From Liolophura sinensis (taxonomy: Eukaryota > Mollusca > Polyplacophora > Chitonida > Chitonidae), in NCBI RefSeq assembly GCF_032854445.1, contig NC_088299.1, positions 16,175,608 through 16,239,607 of the forward strand: a DNA stretch of 64,000 nucleotides. Direction: 5' to 3'. Positions 11,403-23,380 of this stretch are shown piece after piece. Within the stretch, counting starts at the first letter, position 1. Each line of letters begins with the position of its first letter. The notes beneath the pieces are model-generated. The model ran no database searches, was not told the origin of the DNA, and was given only the letters and a program-made list of their open reading frames with translations. The position numbers and the translations under genes were made by a program.

Positions 11403-11580
11403 TACTTATTTATTTATCTATTTATTTATTTGATTAGCGCTTTACGCCGTACTCAAGAGCATTTCACTAATGCGACGGCGGATAACCCGTGATCATCCAC
11501 AGGCTGCTGAGAGACCTTCCCACGTACGACCGCAGAGGAAGCCATCATGAGCCGGACTTGAACTCACAGCAACCCCAGTA
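11403..11580 (-). mobile_element. SINE family A, partial
   Basis: Antisense copy: an AT-rich tail (tttatttatttgattagcg), then 'ttacgccgtactcaagagcatttcac', a deletion in the centre, and the 'ttcccacgtacg...gaggaagcc' head-side block ending near the B-box-like sequence. Confidence 0.8.
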
Positions 11581-11944
11581 GTGCTGGCAAAAGTATTTAA
11601 CAGTATACTAGATTTAAATGCTTCAAAGTGTTGAGGCAGGAAATTATGTCTATATATATATATATTAAAACAGTTTCCCTGAGTCGTCCTTTGCTGCAAA
11701 TTTTTTGCGTTTTTTATTTAACGCCATACACGAAGATTTTATATACAATGTAGGTCAGTTTTATATGAAAAAAAAACACGGGGTGCCGGGGATAAACCAC
11801 CGACCTTTGTCAGTCATGGGTATATGAGTACCATACTAGTATTCGTAGAAGGCTAGTGGCTTTCAACGAATGTTGAACCTTGGAAACAGACAATCTAACT
11901 TGACCAGTGACTTTGGCACCTGGGCACACAAACAGTAATGGCTG

Positions 11945-12066
11945 GGAAATCTACAGAGGCGGAGAAATCTACAAAAGATGGCAAATCTACTAAAGCAGGG
12001 GAATCTACAAAAGCGGGGAAATCTACAAAAGTGGGGGATTCTACAAAAACCAGGAAATCTACAAAT
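11945..12066. repeat. ~17-18-bp minisatellite
   Basis: Six or seven copies of a 'ggRaaatctacaaaagcg'-type unit. Confidence 0.85.
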
Positions 12067-12176
12067 TAGTACTTTGGTGAGAGGATACGCAAGACCATAC
12101 ACCTTGCTGACTAACTTTGGAGTTTTTGTGTCTAAGTGGTATGAGAACACATTTATTACCGTACCTCCGCAAATGA

Positions 12177-12545
12177 GTGTCCCTCTATGTGTCTGTCTGT
12201 GTCTGTCTTTGTCTGTCTCACTCCGCCTGTCTATGTCTCTGTCTATTCACTCAATTTGTGTCTGTCTGTGTTTATCTGTCTGTCTGTCTGTCTGTCTGTC
12301 TGTGTCTGTGTTTGTCTGTCTGTCTGTGTCTGTGTTTGTCTGTCTGTCTGTGTCTGTGTTTGTCTGTCTGTCTGTGTCTGTGTTTGTCTGTCTGTCTGTG
12401 TCTGCCTGTATATATGTGACTGTATCTCTATGTCTCCCTGTTTGTCTGTCCATGTGTCTTTCTGTCTGTGTCCGATTGTCTGTCTGTCTGTGTCCCATTC
12501 TCACTGTTTGTCTGTCTGCCCCTGTCTCTCCGTCCGTGTGTCTTT
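12177..12545. repeat. TGTC-rich simple repeat
   Basis: Tetranucleotide tgtc runs with a 24-bp higher-order unit (tgtctgtctgtctgtgtctg plus tgtt) repeated about five times near 12290-12400. All long frames through it are low complexity. Confidence 0.95.
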
Positions 12546-12565
12546 GTCTTCCTTTGTTCCTCGGT

Positions 12566-12702
12566 CGCCGCTGCCCTGGCTTTACTCTCTACGCTGTGCG
12601 CCTTGTCCAGATATATAAGTATAAATTTTGAAATACTGCCTCTTGATGATTTACATCAACTCATTGGTATTTAACGTGAAGCCTGACAGTCTGTCCAGTT
12701 AC
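12566..12702. repeat. dispersed repeat shared with 149-290
   Basis: Both copies begin with a 'tcgccgctgc...tttactctctaygctgt' block and end with 'tgtccagt' after a similar spacing. They are diverged and no element type could be assigned. Confidence 0.4.
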
Positions 12703-12795
12703 ACCTGACTTGTGAGCTTTACTTTGTTCTGGGCACATTGCCAACGTAACGCACGATGGGCAAGACTAATAGGCCTACATGCATATATTCCTACT

Positions 12796-12845
12796 AATGT
12801 ATGTATGTATGTATGTATGTATGTATGTATGTATGTATGTATGTA

Positions 12846-12918
<73 letters not shown>

Positions 12919-13078
12919 ATGTGTGCGTGTGTGCGTGTGTGCGTGTGTGCGTGCGTGCCTGCCTGCCTGCCTGCCTGCGTGCCTGTATGTATGTATGTAT
13001 GTATGTATGTATGTATGTATGTATGTATGTATGTATGTATGTATGTATGTATGTATGTATGTATGTATGTATGTATGC
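12796..13078. repeat. compound microsatellite
   Basis: A run of (atgt)n, then (gt)n, then gtgc/tgcc units, then (tatg)n of about 100 bp. Simple-sequence expansion only. Confidence 0.97.
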
Positions 13079-13097
13079 TAGGGATTTTTCTTCGGAC

Positions 13098-13446
13098 TGA
13101 ACAGTTTTTCAGTCATGTGACGACGAGGGGTTCTTAAATGTGTGTTTATATATCCTGTACCTTCATGTGGCAAGAGCCCATGCCGACAATGTGCTGCCGC
13201 CACTGAGGTATCACGCCGAAGACACCAGACATGACACCCCATCCTGTCACATTACACTGACACCGATCTAACCAATCTCGTTTCCTTGCTCTAACGTCTC
13301 AGTGGTGAGCACCAAGCTAAGCAGCTAAGCAGTATCATTTTTAAAGTCTTCCTACTAATGAATGTGACCGCTTCGTTTGTCTGATGGTTAGAACGGACGC
13401 CTCGAAGTCGGGAGACCCGGGATCAAACCCCGGTTGGGTCATACCA
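13098..13446. mobile_element. SINE-like family B copy with inverted tRNA-like end
   Basis: The body ('cagtcatgtgacgacgagg ... gccgccactgaggtat ... gtttccttgctctaac') matches the copies at 22925-23208 and 34210-34545. The right end (about 13371-13446) has tRNA promoter-like boxes (tggttagaacgg and gggatcaaacccc) in plus orientation. In the other copies the corresponding tRNA-like part reads on the minus strand. Confidence 0.6.
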
Positions 13447-14301
13447 AAATCGTGAGGTTAGAGCAAGAAAACAAAACTGGTTGGCCCGGTGTCAGTATAA
13501 TGTGATGAGATGCGATATCTTCAGCGTAATACTTCAGTAGTGGTAGAACTTTGGTGGGAAGCACTCGCCCTGCCACAAAAAGGCACACTGTATATAAACG
13601 CACCTAATGATTCCCCGCGGTCATATAACACGAAAAAATTGAAGTGCGACGTAAATCCCCAAGTATACATACATCCGTACACCTCTGCTACTGAGTGTAT
13701 ATAGTGCAAACTTTCCACCCTCTTATCTTATCGACCCCCAGGTCGGTAAATATTGGAGATTCGATTAAGTTTTACTTCAGGCGCATAACAACTGCAATAC
13801 ACAGGTAGCTAGGCTGCCGAGGGTACACTTTAACCCACTATAATTTGTCAAGATTTCTCGGGTAGATTGTTGATAAAAGATAAAAAGGATTTTCATCGTG
13901 TTTTTTTCTGTGTACTAACCGATAGTGTAGCTGTTTACACAGGTAAGTACGTAGAGTTGATATTCGAAAGTCTCTGCCACTCGCAGAGTGGCGTAGACTG
14001 GGCAGTAATTTACAACGGTTATCTCTCTTTTCAATTTTTCGCCAAAAGCAGCGTAAATACGATGCGATTTGCGAACACCACTCGACGTACTCGATAAATT
14101 CGACTAGTGGAATGAAAACAGGACAGCACCCTTGATTAAGCAGCTTTGACAAAGTGTTATTTGTTGTTCTACCGATCATATAGAATAGCATTGGTGGTAT
14201 TTTTATCCCATTAGTCCATTTTTACGAGTTGATTCGCCAACTCGCAGCGAGTGAAGGCGGCTGAAAGATTCAGACGTAGTGGTGATTTTCCACAGGCAAC
14301 T
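13447..14301. other. unassigned
   Basis: No repeat or gene recognised. Open frames near 13510-13718 and 13838-14191 exist on one or both strands but show no domain and no convincing splice sites. Confidence 0.4.
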
Positions 14302-14534
14302 TTTCTTTGATGGGTGTTTACGCTGTACTCAAGAATATTTTACTTATATGACTTGGGCCAGCATTATGGGGGGAAACCCACGACCATTTGCAGGTTGCTG
14401 GAAGACCTTCTCACGTACGGTCGGAGAGGAAGCCATGAGCTGGACTTGAACTGACATCGACCGCATTGGTGAGAGGCTCCTGGGTCATTACGCTGGGCTA
14501 GCGCGTTAACCAACTGAACCATGGAGGCCCCCAA
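14302..14534 (-). mobile_element. SINE family A, near full length
   Basis: Antisense copy running from 'gatgggtgtttacgctgtac' through the central block to the tRNA-like head ending 'aaccatggaggccccc'. Confidence 0.9.
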
Positions 14535-15773
14535 GCAACGTATTAGCTGTCAAGTTAATATCAGTTATAACAATTAAGTTCTTGAAGATAATGCGAAAGT
14601 GAGATACCTACTTAAATTATGACTGTCATATCAGTCATATCGTGACGAAAATATTATTAAACCCAGTAAACATTTCCCATCGAATAAACACTATATAATC
14701 GTGCTCACATAGATCTAGCTTGGCGCTAGAGCAACCCATTCCTAACCTGGCTATAATTTTCACATCTTAATGAGTCGAGCTCACTATGATATTGATTGTC
14801 AGACGGCAATGTTTTACCTTGGATGTGTTGTTTACACAGGAAACTCCACGGAGACCATATAACTGAAGTGCATCATGTTGTTCGTCGATTTCAAAACATT
14901 CTAATATCGATAATTTTATTATGGTGGAATATATCTTGATTTCGCTTATTTGCTGGGGGTCTCTATTTGGTTGTTTACTAAAGAAGATCCTTAACTAGTT
15001 ATGTTAATTTTACAGATAAGGAAACCATTGTCCGGATTAAACCACCAACCTTTGGTAAATAAGTGTGCGTAGCTTTATACTGTACACCATGTTTTATTGT
15101 TGGAGGGAAATGGGAAGCCCGATGTAAACCACCAACATATGTCAAGTAATTGACACCCTTTTTTACGTGTGACACCAATTTTCACTTATAAATCCGACTT
15201 TAGGTGTTTATAATATAGACCGAAGGCCAGCTAACAGCACTGTCAGAGCGGTCTACCGCTGGTGGTCACTAACACCCCGAAAGACAATTAAAAACGCATC
15301 CACTGAATTTTAATTTACTTGCATGGATTTTTGCAAAAAATCTACTGCATACCTTTAATATCATTATAAAAAGATTTCAATGCCTGTCCGCTAGAAAGTA
15401 AAATGCATATTCTACATATGAAGGTTGCAGTTGACATTCTTTCTTTAGAAACATGTTCTCCTGATGTCCAAAATATCCTTTATTACCTTAACTGTTAAAG
15501 AAAGTCTTATATTTGTGGGTAATAACCACGTGAAATGAGTACCTCTTGTGACTTCCATTACTGTAAATTTCTCTGTTTTCGAGATAGAATGAGGTTCTTT
15601 GACGGTTTGATAACACGTAACGAAGAGAAAGCGGTACCTGGTCAAAAAGGTCTCAAAAAAAGGGAACGGTCTGAGATGAACAGAGAAGGCCCCTGGCAAA
15701 TAGAAACGAAACCAAGCCAAAGGAAACGCTGCCTCACCTAGTGAAATGTCCTAAGGCCCCTCCCTAACAGAAA
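14535..15773. other. unassigned, contains a minor dispersed repeat
   Basis: No gene seen. A motif of the type 'aaaccaccRaccttTg' occurs twice (about 15036 and 15127), and also near 11793, 47620 and 49083, so part of this stretch is a low-copy dispersed repeat of unknown type. Confidence 0.4.
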
Positions 15774-16030
15774 CCTTCCATGGCCAACCGAAACCTCCCA
15801 TGGCCAAAAGAAACCTCCCATGGCCAACCGAAACCTCCCATGGCTAACAGAAACATTGCGACGGTCAACAGAAACCTCCCTTGGCCAACAGAAACACTGC
15901 AACGGTCAACAGAAACCTCCCATGACCAACAGAAACACTGCCACGGTCAACAGAAACCTCCCATGGCCAACAGAAACACTGCAACGGTCAACAGAAACTC
16001 ACTTGGCCAACAGAAACACTGCAAAGGTAA
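15774..16030. repeat. ~20-bp minisatellite
   Basis: Units of 'aacagaaacctcccatggcc' alternate with an 'aacagaaacactgcaacggtc' variant, about 12 copies. Confidence 0.9.
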
Positions 16031-16905
16031 ACAAACACATAAATTGCATTGCAGAAATAAGTTTATTAAATAAATTTAAGACAGCAGCACAACTTCCTTT
16101 GTGTACCAGTGTATATATTAAATGTGTATATTAACTCTTAACCATTGATAAAAATTTCAATTTCTAAACTGTACTTTGTACACGTAATTACTTTTTTTAA
16201 ACTTATTATTTGTTGTAAATTGTGTGTAATATATGTACAATAATTCATGTAAAAATATGCGTGCATTTGTGTAAATACATACATTTAAGTAATTAATTTA
16301 ACATTTTATATACAACGGATTTCGATTTTCTTAACCATCTTATCTTTTCGTTTTGTGCAGCTTTCTCTGAGCTACTTGGATTTGCCAGTTGTTTTGTGTA
16401 CCCGATTTTGGTGATATGTCTTCTGGACTAAAGGTATCGAACGGCTGTAGAACGAGAAAATGTTGAAAAGCGCATTCAAGTGCTTTGCTTACTGTTCGCT
16501 ACTCTCTCTTTTCCACTGTCAGCTCATTTATAGCTCTGTAAGTTTCAATTCTTGTCCGGTCCTTGCGAATCCTTACACATACAGCTCTGCTTTCTCCTGT
16601 CCCACCGTAAAACCATCGGGCTTACCTGAGGGCAAATATTAAGGGGTAGGAATTTTTGTTCTTTTTTTGCACTTATTACTGATTATGGTGCTATTATTAC
16701 GTCTCGATTGAACACATAAAAAAGAGACAAAAGAGACAAAACGATCGTTCTAATATTAAAATAACTACACAACAATGCTTTATTTATTTTATTTGATTTT
16801 TGTTTAATACCGTATTCTTTACAGAATTTCCCCCCTTATAAGACTACGGACAGCTTTAACCTTTTCCATGTTTAACGTCCTGATGTCCACTCCATGGATA
16901 TTGGT
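16031..16905. other. unassigned
   Basis: AT-rich. A 60-codon plus-strand frame at 16460-16642 begins with a hydrophobic, Cys-containing stretch that could pass for a signal peptide. It has no recognisable homology, and I do not call it a gene. Confidence 0.35.
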
Positions 16906-17281
16906 GGTAGAATGTATGTATGTGTGTGTGTATGCATGTGTGCCTTTATGTATGTACGCATGTGTGTCTGCATTCATGTTCGTATTTCTGGATTCGTGTG
17001 CGTATGGGTGCGTTCGTGTACATATGTGTGCATTCGTGTACGTATGTCTGCATTCATGTATGTACGCATGCCTGCATGCGTGTGCGTATGTGTGCATTCG
17101 TGTACGTATGTGTGCATTCGTGTACGTATGTCTGCATTCATGTATGTACGCATGTATGTGTGCATTCGTGTGCCTATGTGTGCATTCGTGTACGTATGTG
17201 TGCATTAGTGTACGTATGTCTGCATTCGTGTACATATGTCTGCATTCGTGTACGTATGTGTGCATGTAAGTATGTAGTATG
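16906..17281. repeat. ~20-bp minisatellite
   Basis: Unit 'tgtgcattcgtgtacgtatg' and variants, about 15 copies, grading into (tatg)n at the left edge. Confidence 0.93.
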
Positions 17282-17317
17282 TATGCTTGTAGTTTTACTC
17301 CATACTCCATGTGTGTG

Positions 17318-17490
17318 TGTCAGAGGGCTGTCTCAACTGAAGCACCATGTCGACAGACAGAACACCACACCCGATCACATTGGAACAACCAGTCCTGTTT
17401 CCTTGGTCTAACCTCTCAGGACTGAGCGCCAAGCGAGGCATGTGCAAGTACTATTTTTTAAGTCTTACTTTGGTTTGACCCGACCAGGGC
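17318..17490 (-). mobile_element. SINE-like family B, partial
   Basis: Shares the 'tcacattg...cctgtttccttggtctaacctctcagg...ctgagcgccaag' body with the 22.9- and 34.2-kb copies. The end is degraded. Confidence 0.6.
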
Positions 17491-17517
17491 TAACAAGATA
17501 TATCTGTGCAAGATCTT

Positions 17518-17735
17518 CAATGAATTGTACTAAAGTATATTTCACTTATGTGACGGCAGTCAGCATTATGGTAGGAAGAAACACATGACAATCAGCAGGT
17601 TGCTGATAGGCCTTCTCAGTTTTCAGTTTCAGATATGGTGTTGTAAACACCTAGCAACATATTCGATTTTATTGTTGCTTAATGTCATACTCAAGAATAT
17701 TTTACTTACACGATGGCGGCCAGTGCTATGTGTGG
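17518..17735 (-). mobile_element. two SINE family A fragments
   Basis: 17518-17622 has the tail-proximal and central block ('atatttcacttatgtgacggc...gcattatggtagg'). 17661-17735 has a second tail-proximal piece ('catactcaagaatattttac...gatggcggccag'). Both are antisense. Confidence 0.65.
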
Positions 17736-17763
17736 ATGCTATTTGCTCCGTAAGGTATACGTA

Positions 17764-18016
17764 CCCGGCTCATATGGCTCAGTGGTTAGGGCAGCGTAAT
17801 GACCCAGGAGCGTCTCACCAATGCTGTTGCTTTGAGTTCAAGTCCAACTCATGCTGGCTTCCCCTCCGGCCGTACGTGGGAGGGTCCGTCACCATCCGGC
17901 GGATGGTCGTGAGTTCCCCGCGCTCTGTCCGGTTTCCTCCCACCATAATGCTGGGCGCCGTCGAATAAGTGAAATATTCTTGAGTACGGCGTAAAACACC
18001 AATAAAATAAATAAAT
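17764..18016 (+). mobile_element. SINE family A, full length, sense
   Basis: A tRNA-derived head with an A-box-like segment (tggctcagtggttaggg) and a B-box-like segment (gagttcaagtcc), then the conserved body, ending 'ttgagtacggcgtaaaacac' and an aataaa-rich tail. Pol III would start at the left edge. This sense copy defines the orientation used for the other copies. Confidence 0.92.
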
Positions 18017-18039
18017 TCATTAATATGTACGCACATTTA

Positions 18040-18895
18040 AGTAGTATAGATGTCTGTGCCGCGGGTAAGTCAAATATAAAATAAACTGTTGACGTAATCA
18101 TGAAAATCTGCGGTCAACATTTACAATATTTAATGAGGTAGACGTGGGTATATGAGCCAAGGGGCCTTAACTCGAAACAGACGGTCGAATCTATAACGAC
18201 GGCTGGAACTGGAATTATTCGTTAATTAAAGAATGGGTGTGATGTAAACATTATTTATAGCCGAGCCAGCCTACCTATACAGTAGTGCGCCATATCGTTG
18301 GGGAAGCATAGACAGTTCCAGCGGGATTTGCACAAGTTAAAATAAACTGATAACGTAATCAAAATAAATAGGTGGTCAACATCTCCAATATTTAACACGT
18401 GGAGGTAGTCGTAGTAAATTTATAAGAGAGCTGTTGACAGCCTTACTCTATAACAATGCCGGGAATAAAATCTGTATACACCGTTCCAGCGGGATTTCTG
18501 AAAAGTAAAAAAATATATATACGGCCTTCATCTCCAAAAGTTAATGCGTGCTGGTGATGGCAGTATATGAGCTCTGTTGATTGGTCAGTTGCATAGAACC
18601 GGCGTGGCGAATCCAGAATTAATTAAAGAAGAACTGGTGTGTCGTAACATCATTTATAGTCGGGAATCAGTCTCCATATAAAGATGTAGTCAGAGACCTG
18701 CTGAGACGAGTATAGAACCGGCCCGTATAATAACTGCTTAGGTCATTCGACGTTTTTAACTCCGATCGGTTAATTAAGTCGGATGGTAGTCAATCCAGCC
18801 TCCCAATAAAGACGTTGTCAGGGACCGGCTGTGACGAGTATAGAACCGGAGGGTAAAATAACTGCTTAGGTCATTCGTCGGGTCAGATGATCTGA
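18040..18895. repeat. diverged long tandem repeats upstream of a TATA box
   Basis: Three diverged units share 'gcgggatttN..aagt..aaataaact...acgtaatca...ggtcaacatctccaatatttaa' (starting near 18058, 18318 and 18487). Two further units of about 120 bp (18659 and 18784) share 'ataaagaYgtWgtcaggga' and 'gacgagtatagaaccgg', and both end 'ataactgcttaggtcattcg'. They end just before the TATA box at 18911. They could be duplicated enhancer or promoter modules, or part of an unrecognised element. Confidence 0.55.
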
Positions 18896-18910
18896 GGTCA
18901 AAACACAGCA

Positions 18911-18919
18911 TATATAAGG
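18911..18919 (+). promoter_or_regulatory. candidate TATA box
   Basis: TATATAAGG lies 25-37 bases before two in-frame ATGs (18944 and 18956). That spacing would place transcription start at or just before the first ATG. Confidence 0.45.
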
Positions 18920-18943
18920 GGAGACAAATACGTTTTATCCAAG

Positions 18944-19157
18944 ATGAAGAAAAACATGGCTACTAATACGCCCAAATCTGAAAAAAAAAACACCTCAAAA
19001 TGATGTGTATACATCTACATCGAAAGTGTCGGAACCTAAGCCTTTAAACAAAAGTATATGGATAAATAACTGCAAGGGACTTCACATAGGACAGACCGTT
19101 GTGAGGAATACTATCGAAATACGCGGGTCGAGGTGGATTATTATTATAATGGAGTGA
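18944..19157 (+). pseudogene. small ORF with RHIM-like motif, interrupted at a poly-A run
   Basis: The ATG at 18944 (or at 18956, in a better start context) opens a basic, Ser/Thr/Lys-rich frame. It stops after 19 codons because of a run of ten A (18981-18990). With nine A the frame would stay open to the stop at 19155-19157, giving about 67-71 residues. The downstream frame has INNCKGLHIGQ near 19062-19094, which resembles the core of RHIM-type amyloid motifs (I/V-Q-V/I-G with a preceding Asn/Gly context), as used in necroptosis and innate signalling. The frame ends soon after the motif, so if real it is either a very small protein or a first exon. It may be a pseudogene, an assembly error in the homopolymer, or chance. 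The RHIM assignment is by eye only. Confidence 0.3.
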
Positions 19158-20920
19158 ATTTAGACCACTCGAGTATAGCTACAGTTTTGGCGAATCGTGA
19201 ACGACCGACACATTAAAATTAAATTCAGGGTTCTGCCTGATCAATTTTGAATTAGGATTTGTAATCATTAAGTATTAAGTACAATCATATACAGTTTTAA
19301 CTTTAACCTGTTCCAGATTGATGCATGGTCGTAGGAAAGCTCAACAAAACGATGAAGCAGTCACGTGTAAACCATGTGGCATATAGATTTTAAATACTTT
19401 TTTTTTTAAATTTTGAAGGCTACACACCCATGCAGAGTTTTTGTTGTGGGAGTAACAGCTTTTATTTGCAATGCTATGCAAGTGCGCAAGAACATGACTA
19501 ATCGTCTAAGTTTGACCTGTATGGTCAAGTTTGTGCGAGAATGTTTTTTGTCTGTTAATGCCAAACTTGCCGTACGTTATTGATAGATCCTGCTGCAAGG
19601 TGTTTCCCTTTCATCCAATAACCAAGAACCGCAGACTGAGCATACTTATAGGCATTTAATATTACGTAGGCTTGCAGTGAATGCCCAATCCCGACTTTAT
19701 TCTGTGGAAATATAAAAGCGTCTATAAGCTAAACCAAAGACTAATAAAATTGAAAAGTTTAATTATACCACACAAGACCAATAGCAATGCTACATTGACC
19801 GTTTCGGCGGTAAAGCAAAGTTGAAGGCCCTGGAAAGTAGCAACTTAGTAAACGTGTAAGTTCTATTGTGCTCAGTTGTTCTTACAGTGTCAAGCTGTCA
19901 TTCCAGCCTCAACACCACAGGTTTATTATTTGACTACATACCTTTTGAATGTGTAAGAAATGACTAACCAGCAAAACTAAACAAATTAGTTCTAAACTGA
20001 GATCTGAACAATACATAGAACGTCTGTCTGTAAATTTAGAATCATGAACTGGTTTATGCAGAGTATTGCCGAATGGATTTCCACCACAGAAAAAAAAAAA
20101 CAATATCCCCGACATGTTTTCAAAGTTATATTAACATTTGAGACAAATTCATCGAGCTGTTAAAACAAAGACACATTATTGACAGGCAAATCATGACTTG
20201 CAGAATTGTTGTTATTAGAAACATTTTTAATGAAAACGTATATTCGAATTACATAATGACACGTTGAGCAAATCAATAAGATTGAAAATATGTAATTTTT
20301 CAGTACAGCTATTATAAAGAGCACAGGTGTGTATGCCTTAACAAGGTTAAAGCTGCTAAACAGTTGTCATGACAAATCCTTGTCGCCCCATTCGAGCCTA
20401 TAATGTCAAATATACTTTACCTCAGTTATGTTCATAATATTTTAAATGTGGGATCTGATACTCTTCTATACAACAAACTGATTATGACTTGAGCCTTATA
20501 CCTGTAAAAAAAATAGTGTGACATTAATCAGCTGTTCCTCCTGTCTTGTCTGTAGCCTATTCCTTCTACTTACAGAAACCCTAAGCACTCACACACTCTA
20601 ATTTACAGTTACTATCAGCAATAGTACATGGGTTATAGTAGAATCAGCTGGGAATAACACAGTGGTTTGTACGTGTTGCCCTTCCTGTGGCCTGGCGCAA
20701 TGTAGGACTGTAACACAGACGAGACGAGACAAATTATTTAGATGGCATAGAACTTTTAATAAAAGACGGCGGACTACCAGTCTCAATAACACGTAAACAA
20801 TGATATTACAGTATAATTCCGGACAGAGTATTTCCCCCTGAATTAGAATGTCATTGAGACTTGTCTCCCCTGAATCGTTATAATCAGTGGATAACCATGA
20901 ACTTGGAGTATCAGACTCAC
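19158..20920. other. unassigned AT-rich stretch
   Basis: No repeat family or gene recognised. Short frames near 19909-20115 and 20598-20792 show no domain. Confidence 0.4.
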
Positions 20921-21072
20921 CCAGACAGCATAACAGCGACGGTTTCTGGCAGAGGGAGACGTTTGGGTGTGGTCAGGTAAACAGACTGGACGACATCCGG
21001 GAATGTGCAGCAGGTGCCATCCGCAAACTTCACATGACGGTTGCAATACCAATTCAAAAACAACTGTACTTT
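20921..21072 (-). CDS. candidate internal exon, unknown gene
   Basis: On the minus strand a 152-bp open segment is bounded by an acceptor (CTTTGCAG, just above 21072) and a donor (CTGTCTGG|GTGAGT, ending at 20921). It encodes about 50 non-repetitive residues including NWYCNRHVKFADGTCCTFP, with three cysteines. I do not recognise the family. No adjoining exon was found, so it may be a relic. Confidence 0.35.
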
Positions 21073-22924
21073 CTGCAAAGATAAAAATATAAAAAATGAT
21101 AAATCTTTTTTAAGCTTGTGAGGAGACAAAGGTTATAAATTTGAGAAATGTTTTCCTGCCTTTGCAGGAAAGCGACAGGGGAAGAAGTTTCTGAAACGGA
21201 GAAACATTCCCAGCCAAAGCAGCTTGTGACGGGGCAAAAATGTGTGAAGACCTGTTCAGGGAGAGCACAATCCCTTGGCCGAGCCTTTTCCATCCCAACA
21301 GCTTGCTCTGCCCAGAGAGAGATTTCTAAAACAGAGGAACCTTTCCAGCTAAAGCCTTTACTTGCGTTTTGCCAAAATGTGAGATACTGAGAAATCTTTC
21401 CAGCGTGCCATGGGACAAGGAAGTGTTGAAAATTGGATATTTTTCTATTTTCAGAAGCTGGTCCTTGAAAAAAAAAAAGAAACAAGGCCATCGGAGACTA
21501 CCGGTAGATCTCATGATGATATGTTCAAACTCTGACCTCTAAACCAAAATAAGTAAAAAAAAGTAGAATGATTGGCACTGGTATACTGGTATTAGATAGT
21601 GCTAAGATCTTTCCATTAAGTCAACCAGACAGGCCGGAATTACGATTATAAAATAATATATATATATAACTATAACTGTCTATCGTATGAGTAAGGATTG
21701 CAGAGCAGTGACTTCGTATGCTATGGAGTTGTAAATGATTGCGGTGGTAAAAAGACATTGTTGAGAGTCCGTGCACACATTTACCACAGAAGTCTTTGAT
21801 GTGCAAATAACGAACTGAATTTTGCAACCCATGCACTATGGATTGCTACTTCAATGGCCGAGGAAAGGTTAATCTATGAGGTAAATAAATCTTCTTTGGT
21901 CTGCGATTTGCAAATCGCTACCGGCTATATATTGCGATTGTACTATGGATGGCCACTGCAACCCTTGTGATTGGCCAAAGCAAACTGGATGCCCACAGCA
22001 TCTCATCCCTCTCTCACAATACCTCTCCTCACTTCGCACAGGCGAGCTAAAAAATAAATGAATAACTATGGTTTTGATAATGTTTTCTCCGAATCGTGGA
22101 GAAGAAGATGTTTAAACCAGCACGCAGTGAATCATTTTCGATACCCAAGTGAGATTGTCTAAAATCAAATCAAACAGACGGATTAATGTTGGAAGGAACC
22201 AGACCTTGGATAAAAATGGAAAAATTTAGGCTTACATGGCAGCTTACAGCTCGGCATACGCTAGTGCTTAAGAATCAAATCAATTCCATTGTCTCGTAAG
22301 GTCTTAAGAGTTCCCGTATGTGAAATATCGACCCGACTCCACTTCACGCTACTGGTCAATGTTCAAGTCGTACAGCCATCAGCGACTGGGGCCAAGAGAA
22401 AGGGGTATTTGGAAATATTTTTGTATGGTGGGTATTTGGGACCAACTTTTGGTATTTATCGTTGTTGCATAATAATGTTCTAAATAAGGATGTGATGCTT
22501 GTCTAATGAATTTATTTGAATGTAGATTTGTTATTTAAATCGGAACATATGCATTTAACCCTAAATTATAATAATATTAAAAACATAAATATGATCCAAG
22601 TTGACGTTTAATACATTTGTTAGCTGAAAAGAACAAATTCTAGTGAAAAAAATGTTTATCAAACCTGTGTTACATGCTCATTTATGACATTATTAAACAA
22701 AGACTATAAATATAGACTAGAAATATGGCCCTCCAGTAATATATTTAAAGTTCAGTTCATTATACTGGCATGGATGTTAGCGACTTGGCAGACTTACATA
22801 GTGTATTACGTGGGGACCATAATGCAATCCTCCGGCATCACTGTCGTTAGAAAATCGAAGCGCCACCTTCCCGGCAGACTGCCAGATCTTCACGGGAGTT
22901 CGAGAACTGAAAATCGAAATATTT
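21073..22924. other. unassigned; short internal duplication at 21140-21420
   Basis: Two related blocks of about 60 bp ('gaaacggagaaacattcccagccaaag' near 21194 and 'aaaacagaggaacctttccagctaaag' near 21328) are each followed by a 'ggcaaaaatgtg/gccaaaatgtg' motif. This suggests an old tandem duplication of about 135 bp. The rest is AT-rich with no supported feature. Confidence 0.4.
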
Positions 22925-23208
22925 TTCATGTGGCTTTTTCAGTCATATGACGACGAAGTGGGTATAGAAATAGTCCTCTACCGCCACTGAAGTATAATGC
23001 TGGAAACAGGAAACCTCGTCCAGTCACATTATACCGTCACCGGACCAACATGTTCTGTTTCTTGCTCAGTGCTGAGTGCCAATCGATGCAGCTGCAGGAA
23101 CAAGCACCATTTTTAAAGTCTTTTTGATGGGATGAGACCTGGGTTTGATCCGAGATCTTCCAACTTCCAGATGGAGATTCTAACTACTAGGCCACCGAAG
23201 CTGTTCAG
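22925..23208 (-). mobile_element. SINE-like family B, near complete
   Basis: Body as in the 34.2-kb copy. The right end, read on the minus strand, has tRNA promoter-like boxes (tagtagttagaatc, then ggatcaaaccc), so the element's 5' head is at the right and its 3' end at the left. Confidence 0.7.
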
Positions 23209-23380
23209 AACATTTGATATCATGACAGCATAATTAATATGCATCTGATTTACAGGACACCGGAGTAAATTTCTGTTGTGGGGAAAAATAACTGTAGCTG
23301 TGGTGAGACTGTGTGCGTCTCTTAAGCTACTCTAATAGGCAGACAAACTCATTCAACTCCGCACTGGCCTATTGAAGGTG

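Noticed and set aside
12177-13100. Cys-rich open frames ([22 protein letters not shown])
   Set aside because: Pure translation of tgtc, tatg and gt microsatellites.
13371-13446. Possible functional tRNA gene
   Set aside because: A- and B-box-like segments are present, but no convincing acceptor-stem pairing or anticodon loop was seen, and the sequence is attached to a SINE-like body.
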